Source: Immersiella caudata (lineage: Eukaryota > Ascomycota > Sordariomycetes > Sordariales > Lasiosphaeriaceae). From it: a stretch of DNA of 64,000 bases. The DNA lies in contig JAULSU010000003.1 of the NCBI GenBank assembly GCA_030512335.1, positions 1,984,001 through 2,048,000 of the forward strand, given 5' to 3'. This document shows positions 36,701-48,684 of this stretch, piece after piece. Both the position numbers and the translations under genes were made by a program. Under the pieces are notes generated by a model. That model saw only the letters and a program-made list of their open reading frames with translations, was not told where the DNA came from and did no database searches. The first letter of the stretch is position 1. Every line of letters begins with the position of its first letter.

Positions 36701-39700
36701 CCAGATTCGGCATGCCGAAGTATGCACGAAGGGCCCCCAGACGGATCGTCGCCTGCCATCCATCACCCCGCCTTTTTCACTCACCACCATAACGACCCCT
36801 CCACCCATCCATCGAAAGAGGGAGGAAGATCCAAGCCGTATTTGTGGGTGTATATGTTTGTATGTGTGGTGTGGGCTTGTGAAGGTGAGCAAAGCGAAAA
36901 CGAGGGGTGACGGGACCGCGGCAGGCAAGCCAAACGCAAGCAAGAACAAAACTCCCTCTCTCCGAAACGAAGGCGAGGGGCACCTTGCAGGCAAATATGC
37001 CTGGCCGGGGGTTCTCCGCCTGCATCGAGGGAGGCATAGCTCTACTGCAATGCGAGGGCAAAGCCCGCCTGCTTCCTGCGCTGCATGCGCACTGCACACA
37101 ATATTTTTTTTCCTTCACTTTCTTTCCCACCGTCTCTGCCTCTTTCCCACACACGCTCACACATTGACCTGCATGTGAAGAGGAGCGGTGAGGAAGGGGA
37201 ATTGACATATCATCGCCCAGAGATAGACAGCCAACCCTCCTCCACCGCGTTATGCCCTTTTCACCTCCCGTGCGTGCAACCCGCTTGCGAGAATCTCTTG
37301 TGTGTGTGTGTAATGGATTTGGAGCAAAGAATTGTTCGATGCGGTCAAGCGTTGCATTGGTAAGTGTGGGGGTCCCCTCCTCGGCGAGAGGCTAGATCCC
37401 AGATCCCGGAGGCGAAGCGGGAAAGGGAGAAAAGTCTGACCTGTGGTCACCGAATGAGGTGACTCGTAGCCTGTCTTTCTCGGGATGGATGGATCTGAGG
37501 AGCGCGGTACCTAAGTATGTCCACTTCGTTGACGCCCCTCGCTTCCAACCTTTCTCTTGTGACCCAGGCCATCCCTGCAACGAACCCGAGAGCCGCGGTT
37601 GGCGCGCTGTCGTGGAAGATGCAGCTTCATCGGCCCCGAGTTGAGCTCCATGGAAAGTCTCGGTGTTGAGGGCGGGAGTGGGAAGGGGAGTGTGCAGCTT
37701 CGACCGAGGTGTGCGGCAGCACGTTTCTGGCGTGGTTACACATCTCGCTTTGATCCCCTCCATCCGATTTGCATGTCTCGAAGATTGGATCTCTTCTGCA
37801 GCGACGCACAACCTCTGCTGCGGCGGCGGCGGGGCAAATGGCAAATAGAACCTTGTCGCCTGCGAAGCTGTAGGATCACGGCAAAAGTATTGCTTGATCG
37901 TCTATCAAATGGCCTCCTTGATACCGAGATTCGAGACGCCACTGGACCCAAGGACAAGCGGTGAGGCTGCAGGACGCAGCATCACACAGACTGATCTTAT
38001 CAGCTTGCCCCTCACCCCGCCTCTTTATCGATCGTGGTAGGTGGGCTGTTGAAGGAGGGGTACTGAGAACTTCTGAATATCATCGCACTTTGACCTCGAA
38101 AGCGTGCGCACTCCAGCGCTCGTATGTCTGGTCCCGTTGCGCCTGTATTTACCGAGTACCTCGTCATGCATCTGGCTAGGCTTGTAGCGGGCCGGCGAGT
38201 GTCGTCGTCGTCTCTGGCGCACCAAGGAGCGGACGTTGGTCACTTTGCAACCAGACGACTTGGCGTGAAACCGTTGCTGGCAGGACCTGTTGGTGAGGAC
38301 AGGAATCATGAGGATGATGGCCCCATGTCATGAGCGTACTTGGTCCGTCGTGTTTGGGCGATGCCGGTCAGCCCTTTTGGTTCATGGTCAGACAACGTCC
38401 TCCTGTCAGCGTTCGCTGGCGACCACTCAATTTGCACACCCTATCTGTCCTTCATAGAACGTATCGTGGTTCGCCCCTTATTTCGAAATGGGACACGATG
38501 ACCTTCTCGGGGAGGACCAATGTCGGATAGGGAGTGATTTGTATCACGAAGGTCGCATGAGAATGAGAGCCCGTGAAGAAGTGGGGAGACTCATAGCGTG
38601 CGGCCAAGACGACTGGAGGGATAGACCAGCCCGCATGGGCACGCCATCCCGGATGCTATTCCCAATCACACGACGCTGCAACCTTCTTGGCGTCCGCGAG
38701 GGTATGACATAATTGCACACCACAACCGTTGGAGGGTGTCTCGATGAGGCGGCACTGGTAATATCGCAAGCGTACTAAGCATTCTGATTGTCGAATATGT
38801 GTCCAGCACTCTATTCCAGCAGAGTAGAGGGAGAGAGCGCGCATGCTATTCCCGCATGGTCTGTATCACAGTGCCCCTCCTCGGGAGTGTTGATAGATCG
38901 ATGGCCGTGATCGTCAGGCTCAGCGGGATTCCGTCAGTTGGGCTAGCGGCTGCTAAATGCTTTGCGCCACGCACGCAGCGTGACATAAAACCACGCCGGC
39001 ACTACACAGCTTGTCTCTATTTTGAAACGAACCGCCGAGGTGGTTTTTGTTCATTTGCGATTTTATTTTCCGTTCTCTCTGGTTTTGAGCCTTTCAGTTC
39101 GCCCAGGGATTGACGAGTCGTGCACGGCCTCGCACCAGGTTCTCCCGGTCGGCTTGGCTGCAGTAGGCCCCTATTCCTTCGAGATCCTGGGCGGGGGACC
39201 ATGTCAAGAGAATGGGACCCCAGATCCAACCCTAGGGGCTTCGAACGAAAGACACAATCGGCGTGAGCGCCGGAGCGTCGGCATCGCCAGTGAAGCTCGT
39301 TGGACCGCGGTGAGACATATTGCTTCATTGCTGAGGTGTGGAATGCGTGCCCGGCCTTAGGCTGGGCGCACAGTGCGGCAGCGGAGCGAATTGTCAGCTC
39401 CGACGGGTTGGGCGCTTCAGCAACAGCGTCTCCAGCTTCTTGCCCGGGAGGCCAGTAGTTCAGCCTCCCAATGCGTCCCCACAGCTCAACCAGCAGCGCC
39501 CATTCGTGCGCACCAGCGCGGTGGTGGAAATGACCGTGCTCGCGGCTGACGCCAGACAGGCGACGGGCCGCCTGTAATTTGGGTAATAGCCACTAGCAAC
39601 AACGCATGAGGTGCTAATTACCGGTCCGGGGGGCAAAAGGGTGCGTTTCTCGAGTCGATGTAAACAATGTGCCGCCGCCGTTGTTTGGATGCTGGCCAGA

Positions 39701-42455
39701 AGGGGCGCGTAGTAAACAGAGGGAGCAAGTTTAATTGTTCGATCGAGCGATGTGGTCAACAGAAGAGGCACTTTTGGCTCGGGATAGTCGATGAATACGT
39801 CCAAGATCGTTGAGGAGTCGGCTGGCCGGCACCTTGATGACGGAAAGATCATCGGCGCAAGCGGAAGGACGGCTGACTTTCGAAACTTTCTTGGGCGATT
39901 TCCACGTTGATCTGCCGGGTGGACGGCTGCGAAGCAGAGAGACATCTCCGTACAGTGTGCTCACACTGTGATGGCCGTCGAGTGCTCGGCGGGGTTCTGG
40001 CATCGGAGCTCGGCCAGGTGGGAAGCAAACCCTTCTTCCGAATCTTCCTCGTGGGTTCCTCGATCAATCTCGAACAGCACAGGTTCCCGTAGTTTCGTAT
40101 CACCAACCTTCACCTCCTTTACGGCGCCCACGAAAACCATCCAGCGAGCAAAAGTGAGGTCGCCGGCCTCTGACCACCATTCGCGTCCGGCTGGTTCTGA
40201 GACATGCATCGTCCTGCGGGAGTGCTGCAGTGTTAAAATGCAGCTCGGCCTGGAGCCGTCATTGGCTAGAGCGCAGGGACGGGTTCTATCTTGGAGGCAA
40301 CTCGCAGCGCGAACTGACTGGTAGCCATGCTCTCGAGATCCTCTGTATGCAGTTAGTTCTACGCGGTTCCATGATGCATGTCTCGCAGTCGGCGGCCCAT
40401 GGCCTGCTGCTGCTTGGGCGTCGGCCTTTGGCTTTGTATGCCGTACGAGCATGAGGTGCTGGATGTGGATGGTAGCATTTTTGATGCCGTCGATATGCTT
40501 CACTTGAGAGGACAAGCGAAATGACGGTGAAGGCGTGTGCTGCGACAGCCAAACGTCTGGTGACTGGCGCTGTTGTTGATGGAGGTGGACGGTACCATGC
40601 CGCAATCGCAGCAGATGCACCTGTGAAAGATGGTCCAAAGGTACTCTAACAACTTGGCTGCTGAGCCATGATTGATGTCTCGTGGACGATTGACAGGCTG
40701 CTGACTTGCGACTTCAGGTTTAGATGCAGCCGATGATCAAGAACGGGACCCTGAACCAAACCAGCCAGGATTGCCAGGAGGACAGTGCGAAATGAAACTT
40801 GGGTTTGCGGGTGGGTTTCGCGATGGCAGCGAAACAATGGCAGGACCAGAGTGAGCAGTTGCCCACGGCAGCCCACAGCTGTCCAGGTTTTCCCAGTGTG
40901 CCCAGGTTTCCATATCCGCTGCCACCCCCGCTCGATTTTGGTGGCAGTCACTGATACCATTGGGCTCCACATCGACCCCCAATCCACTGATCGTATTTTA
41001 ATTTAGTCGCCGGCTGCCCGCCCCCGATATCGAAAGACTCTTTCTTTCCCTCCGGTCCTGTGTGAGCGAGCGTTGCGTGAGAGTTGCGAAGTGAGCGCGG
41101 GAAGGCCTCGTTGTTTTCCATCAAACTTCTCCTCCCGGCCCTCTTCCGCCTTCCCGGTCCTCCCCTCCCTTCATTCCTTCTTTCACGGGCTGGGCTGCCT
41201 TGGGACCTGCCCGTTTTCCTGGAACACGTTTCGCGGGCGCTTCTTGTTGCGGACGCGCCGCCTCCCACCAACCTTCTTGACAATTAGGTTGGACCCGAGG
41301 AACCGCCTCCTGGTGTTGCTGGTGTCGAGCCAGAACCCGAGTTTTGGGTGTTGCAGGCAAGGTACAGAGGTATGTAGGATCATCTTTCTTTGGCCTGTTT
41401 GCCGCCAGCTGTCGGTTGTGTCGCGCCGCTCCTGTGGGTTCCCCAGACCTGGATATCTGCAACCTGGAAGTCGTGATGTTGGTCCGACCACCTAGCCTGT
41501 CCTCCAGCAAGACATAGGAACTGCGGAGCATTCTTTTGTGGTTATCCGGTGACCTTGCCCGCCAAATCTGAGCTGGCTGCGGCTCTCCAATGGCCCTGCG
41601 CTTGTCCTTGTCCAGCGTGCCCCCGCGTGACCCGTTGCTCAATTCCTGGCCTGCTCGCCTTCTCCACCATCAAAACCGGTCACCTCGGGTACCACCGAAA
41701 CCGCTCGCCTCTGCTCCGATCTTCAGGCTCATCCCACCCGTTACTGTTGGTTTGGGCTTGGCTGTCGATGGTCCTGGTTTACCGACGAAGACGCCCACGC
41801 TCGAACTCTGCGTTACGAAACATCCACACGAGCCTGTTGGCGCGCGGGGCCCCCGCCACAGCAACCTGAGAAGACCGGACGACAACGCCGAACTACCGAC
41901 AGCCTCTTGATTTCCCTAGCAAAAACGCATCGGTCAGCCGTCAAACTACACGTTATACCGCCTACGCGTCGTGCGGTCTCGCACTTTATCGCAGTCGGGC
42001 ACTACTAGCTCGAACTTCCTCGCGACTCAATTCAGCATGCTCGCTCGGCCGAACCCCGCCACACGCCTGCCTCGAGCATAGAATTTCTCCTCGACCACCG
42101 TACATGCTTTCGTTTGCTTCTCGTTGCATACGACACCGATTCCTTTTCTGTCTGGCACGAGCACACCTGGCCTGGGGAATTCACCGCAGGGACATAACAC
42201 TGAACGCTGTACGAGGGGGAGTGCAAGGTGACAGGTCGACTAACATATGACACCGCTCAGGCTGCTGTTCCACATTTTGCCACAGAACCCGCGTCAAGGT
42301 CCGCGGTGTCCAGTGCGGCTCGAAGTTCCCGTCTCCAGATAAACTCCTGGAACCAGCGGGGTCGTTCGTTATTTTCCCTCGCCCGCCAGGCTTGGGATTT
42401 GCACACCTTCGCTCCTCAGAATATCGCACGCTGATGCATCTCCATCTATGAAAAT
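33752..42455. other. 8.7-kb gene-poor spacer
   Basis: The longest stretch without a supported gene. Open frames are short, overlapping and unlike known families. Patches of simple sequence occur (TGGATGG near 36650, A10 near 35660, GTGTGTGT near 37301). One minus-strand frame at 39961-40209 has a more protein-like composition and is listed separately. From about 41100 to 42455 the sequence is C/T-rich and is probably promoter and 5' UTR of the LRR gene; a donor-like GAG|GTATGT near 41370 hints at a 5' UTR intron. No transposon ORFs, terminal repeats or RNA genes were recognised. Confidence 0.5.
39961..40209 (-). CDS. Possible small protein (82 residues), unknown
   Basis: I do not recognise this frame. 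From an ATG at 40209 to TGA at 39961 it encodes 82 residues, including REWWSEAGDLTFARWMVFVG and LREPVLFEIDRGTHEEDSEE. The mix of hydrophobic and charged residues looks more like a folded domain than the low-complexity frames around it. The frame also stays open upstream of the ATG for over 140 codons without a convincing start. It could be a small gene, one exon or relic of a longer gene, or chance. No TATA box or splice pair was found that settles it. Confidence 0.22.
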   Translation of the reverse strand: MHVSEPAGREWWSEAGDLTFARWMVFVGAVKEVKVGDTKLREPVLFEIDRGTHEEDSEEGFASHLAELRCQNPAEHSTAITV

Positions 42456-42486
42456 ATGGATTCGGAAGACGGGGAGTTCTTCATAA
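42434..42486 (+). promoter_or_regulatory. Two uORFs ahead of the LRR gene, one overlapping its start
   Basis: uORF1 (42434-42451) encodes five residues then TGA. uORF2 (42448-42486) encodes twelve residues then TAA; it starts 8 bases before the main ATG at 42456, runs in a different frame across it and ends just before the first intron. Ribosomes starting at uORF2 would miss the main start. Confidence 0.6.
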
Positions 42487-45109
42487 AGGTACGCCACCAG
42501 CGTCTTCCCTCTTGTGTGACTCGATCGGTCCTGGCATGGACGATGGACGATGGAAGCTGACGAACCTGCCCCGACAGCAACTTGCCACATTCGTGCGCAC
42601 GCACGAAAAGGCTCTTGCGAACGCGCTTCAGTTTCGCAGGCAAAATGTGCCTCGTCATGGATCCTCCCAGAGCGTATCGTCGGTCTCGCCTGTAGTCGTC
42701 CCCTCGTCGCCGACCGTGCCAGAACGTCCCTCCACGTCCGCTTCCACATCCAGCACGCTGGCAGCTGCGCTCTCGCTCGGGTCCCTTAGCTTTACATCGC
42801 ATAGCGTCAAGTCGGCAAAGCTAGCTCTCACCCCTCACCACCTGTTTTACTTGCTCTCGCGCTTTGAAGAGCTGGGAATACCTGTTGGGCCGATGAAGGT
42901 TCGTCTTGAGAATCTGCACGACAGCACAACTTCCGCGAACTATGTCTCTTTCTTGGGCCAGACTCAACGCTCAAAGAGCCGCGGCTCCGACGTGGGCTCG
43001 ATTCGCTCCGTCTCAAGCATACGGAGTGTTATGTCTGGCATGTCGGCTTTGTGGGCGAGCTTTGGACTCGGCTCCGGAATATCCGCTGCCAGAACCGAGA
43101 GACAAAAGGCCGCGATTCAGGCTGACCTGAAGTACTTGTACTCTGCCTTCACCAAGATTCCCTGCTTGCGATTGGCTCCGGATTGGCGCGCCCGTTTGAT
43201 CAGGGGATACGAGGAGTTTCCCTTCGACTCGGCCGTGCCGCTATATGTCTTCAAGAACGTCCAGGCCCTTGAGGTGAGCGACATCGACTTCAGGCAATTC
43301 TTTGGTTGGGACAAACTTGCGGATCAGCTCAGGTCTCTGACGGTCAAGCGCGCCAGCCTTGACGACCCAGCAGATATCTTGATTGACATTGTGCTGGACG
43401 ACATGGACAAGCGTCGGCGCCGCACTTCGAAATCCCAAGGATCACCGACCGTCCCATGGGCAGGAGCCCCGAGCCCTAGGAGAAGCCCAACTGTTTCCCA
43501 TGCGGAGCTTCACAAGTCGACATCTGCCCCGGGGTCTCCCGAGGCGCGGAAGTCAACAACGGATCTGCCAGTTGGATCATTGAACAGCGAACTCGGGACT
43601 GACCAAGATGCATCCAACGGTCCTGGTAGCAGGCGGCCGTCGCTTGTCAGGGCTGACAGTGATGAACTGCCAAAGTCACCTACAAAGGAGTCCCGCCCTC
43701 GCAGCCACTCTCCCAGTCGGCCTTCGAGCTCTAGGAATGGATCGGCCAACATGCGTGGGTCGTACAAGATTCGACGATCAGGATCCGGGAGCTCGCACTC
43801 CAGTCTCTCTGACTCATGGCATAACTCCCGCGGGAGTTCCTCGAATCTGCTGGCCATGGGTATTCTTCCTGCGTCCAAGTGGCGGTTCCTCAAGCACCTC
43901 AGCCTCGCTGACAACTCTCTGACCTCGATTCCTGCCTCGAGTCTTGCCCCGCTCTCTAACACTTTACACTCGTTGGACCTTTCGTCTAACCTGTTTACGC
44001 AAGTCCCTGACAGCTTGGCTGGTCTTACTGCCTTGCGTGCTCTGAACTTGGCCTCGTGCATGATCGACTCTCTGCACTCGCTCACCCGCAACCCTCTGCC
44101 TGCCATCACGGCTCTCAATCTGCGCGGTAATCGCTTGCAGTCCATCGCTGGCATTGAGAAGCTCTACCCGTTGGAAAGGCTCGACCTCCGGGACAATCGC
44201 CTCACAGACCCCACGGAACTCGCCCGTCTCACTGGAATCCCGGAGATCCGCGAGATTTACGTAGAAGGAAATCCGTTCACGCGCACCCACCGTGACTACA
44301 GGATCACCATCTTCAATCTTTTCCGCCGAACACCAGGCTACACCGAGGACATCACTATTGACGCCACTGGCCCAACATATTCTGAAAAGCGTTTGTTGGT
44401 GGAACGGGAGGCCGTTCCACCACCAGTACCAGTGGTCAAGCCCGTACCTCAAGAGACACCGGCGATTGATGTGAGCAAGCCGGCCATCATTTACGACGCG
44501 CCAAAGGAACCGGCCGTGCTCAGAAAAGAGCGCCCTTTACCCAAGAACACGTCGAGCGAGGTCAACACAAGCTCAACCCGGCGGCGACGGGCACCCAAAC
44601 GACGTATCGTTGATCTCGCTACCAACGACAGCCCGATTCCGCATCCCCAGCCGGTTGACCGCTACTCATCGCATGACGGGCCCGCTGGGCTCGGCATCGA
44701 CAATAACTACAGCATATCTCGACCCCAAAACGTCCTGGCGGAGAGCCCCATGCCCCCACCTCCTATTCCCCATTCGGGCACTGAAGTTCCACGGATCGAC
44801 ACCAATGTTGCTCCTCATCTACCACCCCTCTACGCTTCTCATGATAGCCCCCCTGCCAACACTGCTTGGAACGAGAACCCAGACTGGGACGCAAGTGGTG
44901 ACCTCTACCGCCGCAAGATCGAGGCCATTCGCGACCAGGTCGGGAATCGCTATCTCAGTGTTTTAAATGAGGAAGGATGGGACCCGTCTTCTCGTCCACC
45001 AGATTACCATAACACTGAGTTCGGGCCTGCCTCCCCTATACATGGAAACCCGACAACGCCTCGAGCTGCGAGTGTACAGGCGATACACAGTGGCCGTACT
45101 CTCGGTTAA
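42456..45109 (+). CDS. Leucine-rich repeat protein, large and partly disordered
   Basis: Two exons, 42456-42488 and 42578-45109 (phase 0, GTACGC donor), give 854 residues. The eleven-residue first exon (MDSEDGEFFIK) joins QLATFVRTHEKALANALQF, a helical N-terminal segment. A conserved-looking region follows at about 90-300 (LTPHHLFYLLSRFEELGIPV, then VPLYVFKNVQALEVSDIDF). A long Ser/Pro/Arg-rich stretch spans about 300-430. Leucine-rich repeats cover about 446-582 (LKHLSLADNSLTSIPAS, LHSLDLSSNLFTQVPDSL, ITALNLRGNRLQSI, LERLDLRDNRLTD) and end in an LRR-cap-like YVEGNPFTRTHRDYR. The tail is Pro-rich with a basic patch (RRRRAPKRR), which may be a nuclear signal. No enzyme domain is present, so it is probably a protein-interaction scaffold. 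Function unknown. Confidence 0.85.
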
Positions 45110-48100
45110 ATCTTTCTATGAGATACCCTGGCTTTTGAGCATATTTTTGTCTTCGGTATATCTGTAGGCTTATCATTGGAAGGAAGAACGTTGGAATACC
45201 CATCTCTCTGTGCTGGTTTCAGTTCTCGGGCTTTTGTTTCTTATTTTTATTCGAGATGTCACTGGCAGGAGCATAGCGCACCGGCGTTTTCGTATTTTTT
45301 TTGTTTGCCTTTGAACAGGGAGAGGGTGGCGTTGTCGGCATTTGGGTCATCTTTAATGCTTTGGTGGAGATGTCCCCTTCGAGCGCAGACGATACAACTT
45401 AAGGGTTTCTCTCCCATTAACAGAATGTGTCTGTCAGCCAGCAGGGCACAAAGACCGAGGAGAAATTCAAGAGAAATACGCTTGGGTGTGGTTCTTAGGC
45501 TTGGGATTCTTCCTTCTGATGCTACCATACGTGCGCATATATGTGGCATTTTCTTCCTCGGGTTCGGCCCGGCTCACCTTTTGGACTTGAGAAAAGCAGC
45601 TGCATCATCATCTATCACTGGGGGTGTTTTGCTGTCGCCGTTTGGTTCGTTTCTGATGCATAGCAAGCAAGCAGCACAAGCACATTGGACTTTGGGGCTG
45701 GTGGACATAGCGGTCTTGATCCGCGGAGGAGGCTTTCTACTTGAGTGCTAGGTGTGAGCAGAGTTTAGGGAAGTGTGACCCTAGTGGTTGTGGCTTAATG
45801 AAGTCGACCATTACCGTGGCTTGATCTGTTCCTTGTGACAGTCTTGTTGATATGCCGATGTTGACCTGTGAGTTTGGTAGGGTGACTGGTGAGGGTCCTC
45901 AGCGTCGTTGTCGCTAGGTTCCTGTCAACCAATTGACACCGGCATCAGGGTACGGTGCTGCTTCAATCATGAAGTGGCTAGTAGCTTGTCTTGTCTGTCC
46001 AGCGTCGCGTAAGCTCACGCGGTGGGAGACATGAGTTGATCATCTCCAACCCAGGCGAGAGAGCCCTGTGACGAATTGGGATGTGTCGTTGAAATGTAAA
46101 GGGACGTTCGAAGGATCTTTCTGTGCCCTTCACCGTAAAAGTAAGGTCTGCTAGGAATGCATAGGAGCATAGGCCACTTTGAGCTGAGAGAGGAAGAATG
46201 TCAATGTCGTTTTTCCCACCGCGTCCGGCCCCGTCTGCGAACACCCGCTTTCGACGGTGATGTCCAACGTCATCACGCTCGGTCGTGGTTATCGTCACTT
46301 TTGACCGAGATCCAACACGAGTTAATGAAGGCGTGTAGTCTCACAAGGCTGCGTCGGCCATGGTGGCAAATTCTGAAGCTGTAGTTCGTTGTGAGGCCAG
46401 CCCTCGAACAGGCCAGATCAGCGAGAGTTCATGCGGCAACGGGCGTGATACCCATGAGATTCTCTAATGACCTGCGCCCAAACCGCGGCTCGTTAGAGAG
46501 GGTAAGAAGTATTGGGCGGATTACCATGGGCCTCAGGTAGCGAAGCAAAGGACCACAGTGGGTGTCGGTTGGGGTATCGTCACAGTGCGGACGATTGGAT
46601 GATATGCCCCACCGCGGGCATTGCGAAGTTCTAGCCGCGATCCTCGCTTTCTCTTCGGTATAGCATTTGCTCACTTGATTAGGCAGCGACTGACTTCAGG
46701 AAGTCGTTGTTGCGTCCACTCTGTGCCAGTGACTGAGCGGGTGGTTTTGGCGTTATGCTGCTGGTCGAGTTGCTGGGCGAGTTTATCAAGTCGGCCAAAC
46801 ACCTGGAACTGAGAGGCTGCCAACCGAGTCGACTGGAGCTTTGAGTAGGCGCGAGCGCTAGTATAGCAGGATTTATGCTGCGTCAGCCCAGACAATGGGT
46901 TGGGCGTATATCTCGCCCGAAGACGGCATGACAATCACGGGGCGTGTTGCCTCAGCGGAGACCTCGTGCATAATTATCTGCGAGGCCCGGTATTTTCAGA
47001 GATGATGCTAATGCTCCTTGTCCGTACCTTGCAACGGGACGGTCTTGGTTCCATGGCTGCTGGACGCTGTGGTCAAGAATCTAGGTAGCTCCAACTGCTT
47101 GGGTTGCGAATTGACCCACGATGTAGGAAAGAGGGAATTGGCAAAGGGGAGAGGACTAGAAGCCCCCCCTCAGCAAGTTTGGGGTGAAGAAGTCCTGGCG
47201 GGAGTCTCGGCGACTTGTCGCGGATTACTTCATCGTTGGGTTAAGCCGTGGGGATACATCGACCGCAGCCCGAAATTCATGAGAGACTTCCACTCAGGTA
47301 ATGTGGTTAGGCTGGTTTGCGGCGGTCTGGGGAGTACAGGCCATCTCTTTTCCTTCCGAATTAGGTTGTCTCGCTCCAAGTCATTGGCCAATTCGATCTG
47401 GGGATGTGGTGCGCGGAGAAAGAAGCAGTGCTGTGATGTAATGGCCCGACATGGGGTACGTGTCGCGCAACGGAGCCGGTCCCGAGGCTTCCATTTGCTT
47501 GGGGAGGCACCTACGCCTTTGAATGCGCTCGCTTCCCGATTGGCTCCACATTCAACAAAATGTCGACGGCCCAGTCGCAACCCGATCAAGCATTGGCCCG
47601 GCATGGGTCATGACCGTTTGAGGCCAATCGCGGGGACGCCTCCTGTGGTATCAAGATCAGCATTAGATTGTCAAATGACAAGAGGTATGCGATGGGAATG
47701 AAGTTCAGTGGTCAAGCACTCGACTTCACAGCCGAAAGGGGGTCTGGTCTGTTGGGTAGGGCTGAGTGGGTGTTGATGAACATACAGCTCGAACCTGGAA
47801 TACAGGAGCGCGCCGTAAGACTGTATCACTGCACGGTAATTCTTAGACTCTTTCTCAATCACAGGATATCGACGAGCAACAATAATTGCAACTCGGAAGT
47901 TTTTCAGGATTGTACCGAGCTGACTCTCTGCCTCCAGAGACAGGAAACAAAATCAATCTGATCAATCACTGAGCGTCACCAAAACGCTTGATCAAGTTTT
48001 GACAGGTTGGCTTTTTGACAGGTGGACCGAATTTCTTGTAGACTTCAGGCAGCCCGACCGTCGCAAAATGCTCTTCTCTCCAGGTCGGAAGCCATTGCAA

Positions 48101-48684
48101 AACTTTTGAACGTCATTGATCCATTCTAGACGCTCTCTATAGATGCCTAGAATGCATTTTTCGCATTGGAGAAACATGTGATGCATTTCAGCAAGCTCTG
48201 CGTAACAGACTCCAGTGCTTCGGGTGAACAGGAAATACCCTCCACCTCGAGGGAAGCCCGCATGCGAAGCTGCAGCAGGGGAGTATCCACTTTTTTTTTG
48301 GGGGGGGGGAAGCTAGCAGGGTTGTGATTGGGGGCCATACGGTGGGGCAGAAACCAGCGAATGAGCGTCGGCGAGCTGGGAAACCGCGACGCTGCTTTTG
48401 ACGACATTCGTTCACGTCCACCAAAACCCTCCTACGCTGTCCTGCGCTCCTCCGCATCAAAAACCATCTTGCCGGCCGCTGGCTCACGGTCGCGTCGCTA
48501 ACGGCGCATCTCAAGGCTCGCGACAAATGCGCAAAACAATTTGCCTCCTGCCGAACGTGACCCCGCACCCAGCAGCAGCCTCGACACCGCGATCATTTCA
48601 CTCCCCAACAACCCGTTTCGCACCGCCACTTCCGCACCTCGACATCCTCGATCGTTACAACCGCCGCTAGAACCGTCGCCAGCG
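45110..48684. other. 3.6-kb spacer between the LRR gene and NTO1
   Basis: The first 600 bases keep an open frame after the LRR stop but have no ATG-led protein of recognisable type, and are best read as 3' UTR. The middle has no supported gene. A T9G10 tract lies at 48291-48309. The last 200 bases are the C-rich 5' region of NTO1. Confidence 0.5.
48291..48309 (+). repeat. T9G10 homopolymer junction
   Basis: Nine T directly followed by ten G, about 375 bases upstream of the NTO1 start codon. Confidence 0.9.

Noticed and set aside
45176..45751. 191-codon plus-strand frame directly after the LRR gene
   Set aside because: The open frame does not begin with ATG, shows no family resemblance and fits a 3' UTR position.
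47018..47701. 227-codon plus-strand frame in the spacer before NTO1
   Set aside because: Arg/Gly/Ser-rich with no motif, unusual codon pattern and no supporting splice or promoter signals.
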